A stretch of DNA of 64,000 nucleotides. It comes from Eutypella sp. D-1. Its lineage: Eukaryota; Ascomycota; Sordariomycetes; Xylariales; Diatrypaceae. The stretch spans positions 496,001 to 560,000 of the forward strand of contig JAJTTP010000002.1 in the NCBI GenBank assembly GCA_023313575.1, in the 5' to 3' direction. The position numbers and the translations under genes are program-made. A model generated the notes under the pieces. It saw only the letters and a program-made list of their open reading frames with translations. It did no database searches and was not told the DNA's origin. This document shows positions 22,102 through 32,034 of this stretch, one piece after another. Position 1 is the first letter of the stretch, and each line of letters starts with the position of its first letter.

Positions 22102-23933
22102 ATGGCATACCTCAGGAATATCGTAGCCGCTGGGCTCCAGCTCTCGCTGCTGGCGGATTCTGTGTTCGCGGCGCCGAAGCCGAATTGTGACGAGCCCACA
22201 CTCGGCGCTGTGTCATCCGAGAGCGCCGTCTGCTCCCACATCGGGACCGACCTTCTCAAGGCGGGGGGGAATGCCGCCGATGCCATCGTTGGCACCGTCT
22301 TCTGTGTCGGCGTCATTGGCATGTATCACAGCGGTATCGGCGGTGGCGGTTTCGCACTCGTCCGCAACAGCGAGGGAACATACGTAGGTTATCCTCACTT
22401 CTTTACGAAGTTTCTGCTCACCCTCGCGCGCATTCTGGGAGATGAATGACTAAATTTGAGATACAGGAGTTCATTGACTTCAGAGAGACGGCACCCGCGG
22501 CCGCCTTTGAAGACATGTACAAGAATAATACAGACGCCAGTATCTACGGAGGTCTTGCTAGGTATGTATTCGCCAACCGCAATTATCCGAGAAAAGCGGA
22601 CTGAACGATCCGAAGTGGCGTGCCTGGAGAGGTTCGGGGCCTCGAGTATATCCACAAGAACTACGGCGTCCTCCCGTGGGCCGACGTTCTGGCGCCTGCC
22701 ATCAAAGTCGCCCGCGACGGCTTCGAGGTGACGGAAGACCTCGTGCGCTACATGGACTCCGCATCGAACAATGAGTTTCTCACGGACGACCCCAGCTGGG
22801 CTCTGGACTTCGCCCCGAACGGCTACCGGGTTAAGCTAGGAGAGACGATGACGCGAAAACGCTACGCCGACACCCTGGAAACAATCGCCACGGAGGGCGC
22901 GGACGCGTTCTATACAGGGCCTATCGCCGAGACCATGATCGCCGGGCTGGCCAGTCACAATGGAACCATGACTCTCGACGATCTCAAGAACTACACAGTG
23001 GCCATCCGCGAGCCGTCTGAGATCACGTACCGCGGGCACAAGGCCACGAGCGGCAGCGCCCCGTCCAGCGGCGCCGTTGCGCTCAGCGTTTTGAAGATCC
23101 TGGATGGCTACAAGGGGTTCGACGACCCGGCCGCGGTCAACCTGTCGACTCACCGGCTAGACGAGGCGATGAGGTTCGCCTACGGCCAGCGTACGGAGCT
23201 GGGCGATCCGTCCTTTGTCGACGGGCTCGACGAGTACCAGCAGCGCATGCTGTCTGACGAGGTGTCAGCCGAGATCCGCTCCAAGATCTCGGACGTTCGT
23301 ACGCAGAACGTGTCGTATTATAACCCCTCCGGGCTGGAGAGCCTGGAGACGCCAGGCACCAGCCACATCGTCGCCGCCGATAAGAGCGGGCTGGCCATCA
23401 CCCTCACCACGACGATCAACCTCATATTCGGGTCGCAGGTGTTGATACCCGAGACGGGCATGATCATGAACAACGAGATGAATGACTTCTCCATTCCGGA
23501 CTCGGACAACGCATTCGGCTACATTCCGAGCCCCGCCAACTTCGTCCGGCCGGGGAAGCGCCCGCTCTCCTCAATCTCGCCGACCATCGTCGAAACGCCC
23601 GACGGCAAGCTCTACTACGCTATCGGGTCGGCGGGCGGGAGCAGGATCATCACGGCAACGCTGCAGAACATCCACCACGTCATCGACCGCGGGCTGACGA
23701 CTGCCGAGGCGCTGGCGGAACCCCGGTTGCACGACCAGCTAGTCCCTAACCAGGTGAGCCTGGAATGGGCATACGACAATAGCACCGCTGCGTACCTCGC
23801 CTCCCTCGGCCACAACGTCACGTGGATCGCCCCGGGCTCCAGCACCGCGCAGGGTCTGCGGCTCCTACCGAACGGCACGTTCGAGGCCGGTGGCGAGCCC
23901 AGGCAGAAGAACTCAGGTGGCTTCGCCGTCTAG
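22102..23933 (+). CDS. Secreted gamma-glutamyltranspeptidase (GGT)
   Basis: Three exons: 22102-22383, 22467-22561 and 22616-23933, giving 564 residues. A signal peptide (MAYLRNIVAAGLQ to VFAAP, about 24 residues) supports this start over an earlier in-frame ATG. GGTs hydrolyse or transfer the gamma-glutamyl group of glutathione and its conjugates. They are made as one chain that cuts itself before a Thr nucleophile. Here that Thr is in GTSHI (Thr374), dividing the protein into a ~373-residue large and a ~190-residue small subunit. Other family motifs are AGGNAADA, the Gly-rich IGGGGF, SGVPGEVRG (built across the exon 2/3 junction) and late SAGGSRI. With an FMO upstream, thiol metabolism is a possible shared theme, but GGTs also serve glutathione as an N and S source. 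Confidence 0.9.
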
Positions 23934-24417
23934 ATTTGGTGCGTCGTGCTTGGTAATGGTATTGGGCGATGGTTGACTTCAGAAGAATGAAGAGGGGTTG
24001 CCTAGGTAGTAGTAGGTAGTAGCATATCGTGGTATGCTGTAATGAAATACAAAGTCAATCCGATACCTACATCCTTACTTGCCTTTGCACATAACTCTGC
24101 GTTCCCATTTCGCTTCGGGACATGAGCGGAGCTTAAACCAGGTGTTGTCTGTACGCAGACTCTGTACGGACTGACTGTGCTTGCGTTACCGGCAACGCCC
24201 GCTCTGAAGCATGACACCCGATGTCGCGTGTAGCGTCGCTAACTCTAGTTAAACCATAGAAAATCAAACGTAAGGGTATGCCTTTCGCACATAGATCTTA
24301 TAGGTGCAGACGCTTTTCATTTGTATAAGCCAGACGAGGGGCATGGTCCCCTATATTACTTTCGTAAGTAGAGAGCACTCGCCTCCTGCCTCCGCTGCCA
24401 GCCTCCAGCGCCAGAGG
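23934..24417. other. Short intergenic region
   Basis: Lies between the GGT stop codon and the epimerase relic. No gene or clear regulatory element is seen. Confidence 0.45.
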
Positions 24418-25341
24418 ATGCGTATTCTCATCCTCGGCGGCACCGACTACGTGGGTCGCGTGATAGCCATGGAGGCCATTTCGCGGGACCACATGAGGAC
24501 GCTGAACAGGGTATTGCGGGCGGCGCCCGAAGGATTAATCGCCGTCATTGAGACCGCGTCGCCCCAGACGGGAGCGGATACGCAGGCCTGGACGGACATG
24601 AGGAAGAGGGTAAAGGAGGCTGGCGAAGCGCTCTTCAATGAGGACATGCCGCTGTACGACGTCGACAGGCCCAGCGCGTCGGCGTCGGCGTACCAGTTCA
24701 ACAAGCGCAGTCGCGAGATCGAGGCGTACAGGGCCGCCGCCGCAGGGGACAACGCTTCAATACAGGCCCTGATCGTGCGACCCGGCACGAGTGCCTGGCC
24801 AAGGATGGCGCCTGATTTCCGTGGTGGCTGCGCCGCCTGTACAGGGGCGGACCGACGCTGGCGTTCTGTCCACGGGACCAGACACTGCAATTCATCGACG
24901 CGCGGGACCTCGCAGCGTTCGTGGTGGACGCCGCCGAGAGACGGCTTGGGGGCACGTACATCCTGAATGGCGAGGCGATGGGCGATGCCGCCACGACGAT
25001 GGAAGGGTTCCTCGCCTGCGAACGAAGTCTTGGGTGGCCGCGCGGAGCTGCGGTGGACGGAGGCTAAGATCATATCGGACACCGACATTGAGTCACGTGT
25101 GCAGCTCCCGCTCTGGACGCCGGAGACTGAGGCCAAGGCCGCCTTCGCGGGCGGTGCGCGAAGAAGAGAAGGGCGGAGATAAAGCGCTGGGACGTCGCGA
25201 AAGCGATCAGCCCTGGGAACTATTAAGGATACATGGGAGTCGATGGTGAAGGAGGACCTGATAAACAACGACCCCGTCCGCGCGCCCGCGATCGTGCTGG
25301 ATCCGATGAAGGAGGCGAGGGCATTGAATGGTGTAATGTAA
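24418..25341 (+). pseudogene. NAD(P)-dependent epimerase/SDR-family pseudogene
   Basis: Similarity to extended short-chain dehydrogenases runs through several frames. The start is intact (RILILGGTDYVG, the Gly-rich NAD site). About 30 residues that should follow seem to be missing after ISRDH. The YQFNK motif (Tyr-x3-Lys active site) and LIVRPG are in the first frame. The next part (RGGPTLAFCP, FIDARDLAAFVVDAA, GGTYILNGEA) continues in another frame from about 24825. The frame changes again near 25030, 25160 and 25217 before a plausible C-terminus ending at 25341. At least four breaks and a deletion make it very unlikely to be functional. No intron arrangement repairs them. Base changes do not look like RIP: GC content is high, and the damage is indels. 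Confidence 0.75.
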
Positions 25342-25772
25342 TCCTCGGAATTAAGGGGCAGCTAGGGACGATATTGAGTAATTTCACAGTCCATCTTTTA
25401 AGTTAGGTCATTAGTGGTTGGGATATTGTTCTTATGCCCCGGAGTCCTCATAGCAATATCCACCTAAAAAGATACAACTTTTCTTAGACAAACATTACCT
25501 AGGTAATGTCTTCGCAAGAACTGGAACTGCTTAGCAATTCATTTAGCAATACATCTATACACATGAGATATTATGTGTCAAGTACGAAGTAGTCCAGGTA
25601 GCCTAGCGATTAAGCAGGAAAGAAAAAAAACCGGAGCTGTGCAGTACTGGCTGTACCCGCGAACCCACAAGCACCCTGTTGAACTCCCAATAGTGGAACG
25701 TAGGGCAGGTTAGTCGGGCGCTCTACTATGCCGTCGATAAGAGGTTAGATAAGCGGCAAACTTTCAATCTTC
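25342..25772. other. Short intergenic region before tRNA-Ser
   Basis: AT-richer spacer with no gene seen. Confidence 0.45.
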
Positions 25773-25879
25773 GGCACGATGGCAGAGTGGTTATTGCGTA
25801 AGACTCGAACTTACCATCCAATTGGCGATTCGGACATCTTATTCCTTCGGGAGCGCAGGTTCAAATCCTGCTCGTGTCG
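25773..25879 (+). tRNA. tRNA-Ser (CGA) with a 26-base intron
   Basis: The acceptor stem GGCACGA pairs with TCGTGTC (25872-25878), discriminator G at 25879. The D arm is GCAGAGTGGTTATTGC-like. The anticodon stem TAAGA (25799-25803) pairs with TCTTA (25837-25841). The anticodon CGA is at 25806-25808, flanked by T33 and A37. The intron, 25810-25835, starts right after A37 and contains TTCGG, which can pair with the anticodon. A long variable arm (TCC-TTCG-GGA) is diagnostic of Ser. The T arm GCAGG-TTCAAAT-CCTGC is perfect. A T-rich Pol III terminator follows. Confidence 0.95.
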
Positions 25880-26951
25880 TTTCTTTTTGGCTTTTTTAAT
25901 CTTTGTCAATCCTCCTAACCTTTTATTTTCGTGTTTCATTCGTGATTTTTTTTTATTCATTCGGTTTTTTATATCTATTGCCGAGCTTGTAACTCTCGGT
26001 CCTACAATCTTCTAGGGTCTCTTTCATTGTGTAGTAAGTAGTCTGTGCAGGTAGCGACAACTATATAATGACTACGGAATTATGTGATCGTACGCCTCCA
26101 TAATCAACGACCATAGCGTTTCACACCGAGTAAGAAGACATTTGTTGCGATAGCATTTTCCATTACTTTAAAAATATACATATGGTATTTATATGAAGGA
26201 GCGTTAGGTAATATATACGAAGAGCGCGACAGGCAGACGGAGACAGCCAATCCTACGAACCATTTATAAGCGAGCCTATTGGTCTCTCTGTATTGGGGGT
26301 CTTCCTGCCTTCCGCATGCGGCCGGCCCCCCCTTGTATATAGTAGTGTCAGCAGAGCCTATACTTTTCAGTATTTATACTCCGAATGGCCCTTTTCTTCC
26401 TCCCATTTGCCAATTCCTCCCTTTCCCTTCCTCAATGGTTCGAACCATGCATAAGCAACCCTGGAGCCGACTCGCGAGAACGCAAGCCCGGCCGCGTGCA
26501 ACGTGCATGGTATACTTTTTCTTTCTTTTTTACTATACAGCGTCACTATCGCACATGGGTGCTCTCTATTGGATGGTCATTTTTGGCGACATGACATTGC
26601 AATAGACAAAAGATATCCTGCTGCGTCATGTGTGTGCGCGCGCGAAGGAGGATTGATTGATTTTTTATCCTGGAAATCCGGTGGAAAGAGGCGTATGTCC
26701 TCCAGAGACAAATAGGGAGCGAGAGAGATCTATCCTGGAATTACCAGGGAGTAGCGACCAAAAATTTTCGGTTTTACAAGCGAGCGGTGGTGGATGGTGA
26801 TTTTTCTTATGTCCATCCAGTCCCGAGGGAGGGAGAGGCAGAGTCCGTTCCGGGCCGGTTCGAGGCTACCCGCGCCTTCGTGTAGTGTGGTGTAGTAAGT
26901 GAGCAGGTTTAGGTAGGTAGTAGGTGTTTAGGTCGGTAGGTACCGAGCTAT
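25880..26951. other. Intergenic (1.1 kb)
   Basis: Begins with the T-rich end of the tRNA unit. GC is low to about 26270, then mixed. Open frames here lack coding codon bias. No gene is supported. Confidence 0.5.
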
Positions 26952-27176
26952 CTATCGAGGCCGAGGACGATCTATTTCGATCTCGTCCTCGCCCTTTTCC
27001 AGCATCAGGTCCCGGCGCGGGAAGACGGCCAGGTGCCGGCGGGTTACCCAGCGGAAGTAGAGGCACAGCGAGAGCACGCCGACGTAGCCGGCGATGAAGA
27101 GGCACATCATGACGATGCTCATGATGGAGTCGGGCCGGTGCAGCCTTTCGGCAAGGTCCGGGATGTGGTCTTCCAT
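26952..27176 (-). CDS. Small single-pass membrane protein, unknown function (74 aa)
   Basis: This frame of 74 codons starts at an ATG in a good context (CACCATGG) and has almost only C- or G-ending codons, so it looks truly coding although short. The protein has an acidic/basic N-terminus, one hydrophobic helix (about residues 18-41, IMSIVMMCLFIAGYVGVLS and on) and a basic then acidic C-terminal tail. I do not recognise it. A longer overlapping frame on the same strand (26866-27318) is Arg/Pro/His-rich and reads as a shadow. It is one of three consecutive small membrane-protein genes. Confidence 0.65.
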   Translation of the reverse strand: MEDHIPDLAERLHRPDSIMSIVMMCLFIAGYVGVLSLCLYFRWVTRRHLAVFPRRDLMLEKGEDEIEIDRPRPR

Positions 27177-28557
27177 GGTGTGTATGTACGTGTGTTTGTA
27201 GTTTGGGGGGTTTGTTGCTTAACGAGTGGATGGCATTGAACGGCGTGGAGATCTGGGGTAAGATCCAGGATTGGTTGGTAGGTGTTCTCCTCTTCCGATA
27301 TCCAAAAAGCAAAGCCAAACAGTCCGGCTGTCTGTCTCTTTTTTTCCTTTTTGGCGTGTATAAGTTAGAATGAAGAAAAATCGAGCACTGCTACAAGAAA
27401 ATCAAACCATCTAACTAAACGTGACAAAACGGCACTTAGAAAGCAGTAGCAAGCTAGAGTAGGCCACCCACTCTGCCCAGTCTCCGGAATGTGGAGTGGA
27501 AGCCCTGCTGAAATAGGGGTCTAGACTGAAAGGGGTGAAGGGACGATCATCTGGTTGTTTGGGAACCCGACGTCATATAGAAAAAAGAGGGGGGCGAAAT
27601 TAACTCGATATTGTGCAAAGATGGCGGGCTGGGCGGTTTTGTTAAGGGGCGGGGGTGTTTGCCTGTTTAGATGGCGATCTACACGATAGCACCATTGTTG
27701 TTCGAGCAGGGGCCGGGTGGTGACTGGTGGATAGGCTCACAAAGCCCATTCAGCCATTGTTGTTCTTACTACCATAGCCACTACTACTGTTGTTAAGAAG
27801 GCACACGTCCTCTTTTTTTATTTCCCGCTGGCGTTTTCCCCACTTGGAGAAAGAAAGAAATGCCTGGAGAAAGAGGGCTGGGCTATGTATGTGGTATTGT
27901 GTGTGCATTGTATGTAGTTCGCCAAGGTCGTTCGTTCGCGAATGAATGGACGAACTAGTTTTTTTGCTAGCCCGGTATGAGAATCTGCTGGTCTTGGCTG
28001 AAAGAAACACGTGGATTAGATGGGTTTCCCTTCTTGAAACAAAGGGCAGGAGAGAAAGGTGGTGGTTTCATGAAGGATCAAGGGAAAACGCACAATTCAT
28101 GGAGAGCGCGCGCATTCTTGGCGTTGTACCTGTTGATCGTGAGACCTCGAAGGTGAAAGAACCCTCTATGACAAGGGAACACATGGTCATTGACTGGGTC
28201 GGACGCCTTTGTGAGGATACTAACCACTGCAACGACAAACTGCATTGTCCCCGGTTGACCTACAAGGAAAAGAACGGCAACTTCATGTATGGATTGGGCG
28301 GGGCTATAATAATGACGGACCCGGCCCTCATCATGACCACCATCTAGTAGTAGCAGGAACATCACAGTCAACACCCCCGAACTATAAGGCCTCTTCGTGG
28401 TCTTAGACAACCCCGCTAAAATAAAATCGAACGTTCTATCAAACAACCAAAAAAAGAAAGAAGGAAAAAAGAAGAGCAGTCGAACACCCATCCATCCCAC
28501 GCAGTATCTGGAATACAGCAACCACCCCACATACAGAGAAAGAGAGGGAGAGCCAAG
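27177..28557. other. Intergenic between divergent small genes (1.4 kb)
   Basis: No gene is convincing. A 133-codon plus-strand frame (27946-28347) has mixed codon use and no recognisable features. The region is expected to hold two promoters. Confidence 0.45.
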
Positions 28558-28920
28558 ATGATGGATACTCCTCTTTTCACGATTTTCTCCATGATCATCC
28601 TCCTGGCCACCGCGGCCATGGCGGCCCCGACCCCGACCCAGGAAGGGACCGGTGGTGCTGCGCACAGGGCGACGGCAGACGCCTTCGACTCGTGGCTGTA
28701 CGCGATAGCGAAGCGATACGTGAACGACCCGTCGGCGGGGTCGAATCTAAGTCCGGCAGCATGGGGCGGCATCATCGGGGGCACGGTCGGTGTGTTGCTG
28801 CTCGTCGCCATCCTGATCTGTTGCGGGCGCAACCGGAGGTTCCCGGCGACCAGTGGCAAGGGCGGGTCGAAGGGATCCAAGAGCACTTCCTCTGCCTCTT
28901 GGCCGCGGTCGCGATACTGA
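28558..28920 (+). CDS. Small secreted/type I membrane protein, unknown function (120 aa)
   Basis: 120 codons with strong coding bias. A signal peptide (1-~22, ending AMAAP) is followed by a Thr/Gly/Ala-rich stretch of about 50 residues. A second hydrophobic helix (about 73-91, GGIIGGTVGVLLLVAILICC-like) and a basic Ser/Lys/Gly-rich tail follow. This architecture (short outside part, one helix, basic inside tail) fits a small plasma-membrane protein. The family is not recognised. Two minus-strand frames overlapping it (28078-28665 and 28416-29036) look like shadows. Confidence 0.6.
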   Translation: MMDTPLFTIFSMIILLATAAMAAPTPTQEGTGGAAHRATADAFDSWLYAIAKRYVNDPSAGSNLSPAAWGGIIGGTVGVLLLVAILICCGRNRRFPATSGKGGSKGSKSTSSASWPRSRY

Positions 28921-29338
28921 GTAGGCGTTTCCGTAGGTCGGCGGCTGTTCTGCATTTTTTTTCTGCTTTCCCTTACAACCTCCCCGCCCCCTCGCCCCCC
29001 TCCCCGCCGGGTCCAGGATTGACTCGGTGTCGTCATATTATTGTAGCTAGTCTACTTGAGCAATAGAATCCGACTTTTGTTGCCGAATCATCGTGTATGT
29101 ATTTTTTGACTTTGCGCTTCCCCTGTGACTTTCCCATGTGACTTGCCGCAATCCTGTGAATGACTGCTGACGAATACTTTTTTTTCTTTCTTAAAGACGC
29201 CGCTGTGCCATTCTGGACGCCGCTGTGTCATTCTGTGCACGTAGGGAGAACGCAGCACGCATTGTTCTCGTCTGCGTAAACCCATGATAAAAGGCGCATT
29301 CACGCTGCGAAGAGAGAGAGAGAGGCCCACGCAACGCC
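28921..29338. other. Short convergent intergenic region
   Basis: No gene seen. A (GA)n run lies near 29312-29322. Confidence 0.45.
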
Positions 29339-29713
29339 TCATCCTTGTGCAGTGTCCTCCTCCTCCTCCTTCCCCATTTGCTTCTGCTGCTTCTGCTGCT
29401 GCTGCTCGATCACGGGTCCTCGAGGCAGGGTCTTGACCGGGGTTCCCATGACGAGGCGGTCGAAGAGCACGTAGGAGGTGACGAGGAGGATGGGCATGGC
29501 GATCATGAAGTTGACGTATTTCCTGGCGGTCTGCTTGTAAGCGCGGCTGTTGATGTCGGCTAGTTTCTGCTGGAGACTTCGTGGAAGTGGTTGTTGTTGT
29601 TGTTGTTGCTGTCGTTGCTGGTATTGGTACTGGTACTGGTGAGGTCTTGGAGGCCCCGGAGGTCTGTACGCTTTGGGGTGGGGTTGGTGCTTCGGCGGCG
29701 GCGGCGTCGACAT
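29339..29713 (-). CDS. Small Gln/Pro-rich single-pass membrane protein (124 aa)
   Basis: The N-terminal ~45 residues are low complexity (Pro/His then Tyr-Gln and a Gln run). A more ordinary middle segment, LQQKLADINSRAYKQTARKY, leads into one hydrophobic helix (about residues 68-87, FMIAMPILLVTSYVLF). The tail has a second Gln run and an acidic end. The middle part and helix look like the conserved core of a small membrane protein, possibly mitochondrial, but I do not recognise the family. Length variation of the CAG/CTG repeats between strains is likely. Upstream of the ATG the sequence is rich in TGG/TCT repeats. Confidence 0.6.
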   Translation of the reverse strand: MSTPPPPKHQPHPKAYRPPGPPRPHQYQYQYQQRQQQQQQQPLPRSLQQKLADINSRAYKQTARKYVNFMIAMPILLVTSYVLFDRLVMGTPVKTLPRGPVIEQQQQKQQKQMGKEEEEDTAQG

Positions 29714-30227
29714 GGTTGTTTGTATGGTGTCTGGTGTCTGGTCTGGTCTCTGGTGTTTCGGAAACTGGCGAGGGTAAATCCCCTTTTTCCCCTGGAGGTT
29801 TTATGATTATTTTAAGGTAACGATGGCTATGAATAACGAATTAACGAATGACGAAGTAACAAAATATTTCTTTTTTGGAAATTCCCCGATTCGCTTTAGT
29901 GGCCGCCCTCCGCCCCGAAGGTGCCCTGTAAATGGTGGATCCGCACCTACTCAGCTAACTCCTCCCAAGTTCTTATCTAAAAAGTACCACCCTGGATGCA
30001 TCATGAATGTGTTACACGAATGGCAACCTTTCTAGTATGTACTTCAGTATGTATACGAGAGGTAGTATTGGATTTACGAAAAGGGGTTGCATGAAAAAGG
30101 GGGTTGAGTGGTTGACTTTGTTCTCTCCTTGACTGGCCAATCAATCCTACATAGTATACATTATCAACTCTCAGTTTTGCCAAATACCAAAACATTTACC
30201 AATTACCAAATATACGACATCAAGCTT
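29714..30227. other. Intergenic
   Basis: No gene seen. Contains the promoter side of the Gln-rich gene and the 3' flank of the kynurenine monooxygenase gene. Confidence 0.45.
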
Positions 30228-32034
30228 TCACCCAGCTATCGAACGAAACACAGACCGCAGGACCGCAAAGGGCGGGCGGGAGCGCTGCTGCGCAAGGTAG
30301 AGCCCGTACGCTCCCACACACGTCAACGCCACGAGGCCGCCACCGAGCCCGCCCAGCAGGATCCTGCCCTGCCGGTCGCTCTTGGCCACCACCTCCGAGT
30401 ACCGCTCGTTGCCGAAGCTGACGCGCGAGTACTTGGTACGCCACCCCAGCCCGGGCACGTGCACCGACAGGAACTCTTCCAGAAACTTCCGCACCCGGTA
30501 CGTCGCCGACAGCACGTCCGCCCGCATCTCCACGTAGTTCTGCAGCGCCAGCTCGTTGATCGCGTGCGCGTCCGGCACCCGCTGCGTCGAGTACTCCGCC
30601 AGCGCCTGGGATCTCTGCGTCGCAGCGGCGGTGGCGGGGTCGAGTGACGTGGCGTCGCTCTCTGCGCTACCGTTCTCGCCGGCAGAGTACTTGTCGAGGA
30701 GGGAGAATAGGACGCGCACGTCTTCCATCCCGGTGTTCATGCCCTGGCCGTAGAAGGGCACCATGGCGTGCGCCGCGTCCCCGAGGATGACCGCGGAGCC
30801 GGCGAAGTGATAGGGGCTGCATTTGATGCTGATCAGGGGTAGATGCGGGTTAGCTTGGAAGGACGCGATCAGCTCCGCCGGCGGTATCAACGACGTGACG
30901 CCTGGGAAGTGATGGTCGAAGAACGCCGGCAGCTGGGACACGTCTGCTTCCAGCCGTGCGTATTCGCCGCTTGGGAGGAACAGTGTGCAGGTGAACGAGC
31001 CGTCCTGGTTAATGTTAGCCGTGACACTAGACACTATTATTACTCGTGGGATGCTGGGACTGGAAGTCTGACCTGGCTCGGAATGGCGATGAACATAAAC
31101 TTTTTCCCAGGCCAGATGTGGAGGTGGTTGGGCGATATGCGAAAATCAGTCTCTGCACCGCCGCCGCCGCTCGGATCGGCGGGCTTTTCAATCGGTTTGA
31201 TCTGAAACTCGCACCACAGCGTGTCAATATACCGCTGCTGGTAGTCTATCCGTGTAAACTTCATGAGGTGGTATCGGACGGTGGAGTGGGCTCCGTCGGC
31301 GCCCAACATGAAGTCGAATTCGATCTCGATCTCTTCCGGCCGGCCCTCCGACGCGCCGTTGGACTGGCGCACCTCAAACCAAGCCTTGCCCTTCTTGAAA
31401 TCGGCCCCGGTCAACTTGTGGTTGAAGAAGAATTTGACATTGGGCATGGCCGCGAGGATATCCAACAGCTTCTTGTTGAGATCAGCGCGGTCAGCCGCGA
31501 ATATCGTCTAGTCCCCGAGAGTGTCAGCGCTGCCGAGGTTCTGCCCGGTCAATCCGGGCTGCGTCCTACAGTGTGCAGGGGGCGGGCTTGCTTACCCGTC
31601 CATGGACGTCGTAGTCCTGAGGAGCCTCGTACAGTTCGCCGTTGGGGCGCCTGCCGTGAATCATGCGGCCTCGCATGGGGATAGTCGACGCAAAGACATT
31701 ATCGAGGAGGTCCGGATGGCCCGCATGGCGCATCGCATTAACGCCTCGCTCCGAGAGTGCAAGGTTGATGGACTTAGTAAAGTTCAGCGGGGTGGTGGAA
31801 GGGTCCCGAAGATCTGGATTAACTTAGCGCCCTGCATAGTAAAATCAAGACCTTGACGTGCGTGTGTATATATATGTATATATATATATATATATCACAG
31901 TTTGACTCACCACCCCGGAGTTCGTAAACTTCGACATCGTGACCGCGCTTGGCGGCGTATAATGCAGCTAATGACCCGACGGGGCCGGCGCCGACCACGA
32001 CAAACTTCTGTTTTAATGGTGCAGGGGCAGCCAT
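30228..32034 (-). CDS. bna4: Kynurenine 3-monooxygenase
   Basis: Four minus-strand exons: 32034-31911, 31813-31596, 31507-31073 and 31004-30228, total 517 residues. The enzyme hydroxylates L-kynurenine to 3-hydroxykynurenine using FAD and NADPH, in de novo NAD synthesis from tryptophan at the mitochondrial outer membrane. The FAD fold is VVVGAGPVG (Gly15-Gly20). Next are [17 protein letters not shown] and [16 protein letters not shown] (Gly334-Asp335 region), which are typical of this family rather than of other class A hydroxylases. A hydrophobic C-terminal helix ([20 protein letters not shown]) fits the membrane anchor. Intron 1 contains a (TA)n run and the third intron uses the uncommon donor GTCAGA. 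The gene is divergent from map1. Confidence 0.93.
31864..31896. repeat. bna4: (TA)n run in intron 1 of the kynurenine monooxygenase gene
   Basis: About 15 near-perfect TA units occupy a third of a 97-base intron. They lie between the donor (31910-31905) and the branch point, and outside the coding sequence. Confidence 0.8.

Noticed and set aside
26441..26456. GGTTCGAACC palindrome resembling a tRNA T loop
   Set aside because: No acceptor, D or anticodon arm can be built upstream; the same holds for GGGTTCGACC at about 13388.
27946..28347. 133-codon plus-strand frame
   Set aside because: No codon bias and no feature; sits in a likely promoter region.
28078..29036. Two overlapping minus-strand frames (195 and 206 codons)
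   Set aside because: They overlap the better-biased plus-strand small gene and are low in complexity; probably shadows.
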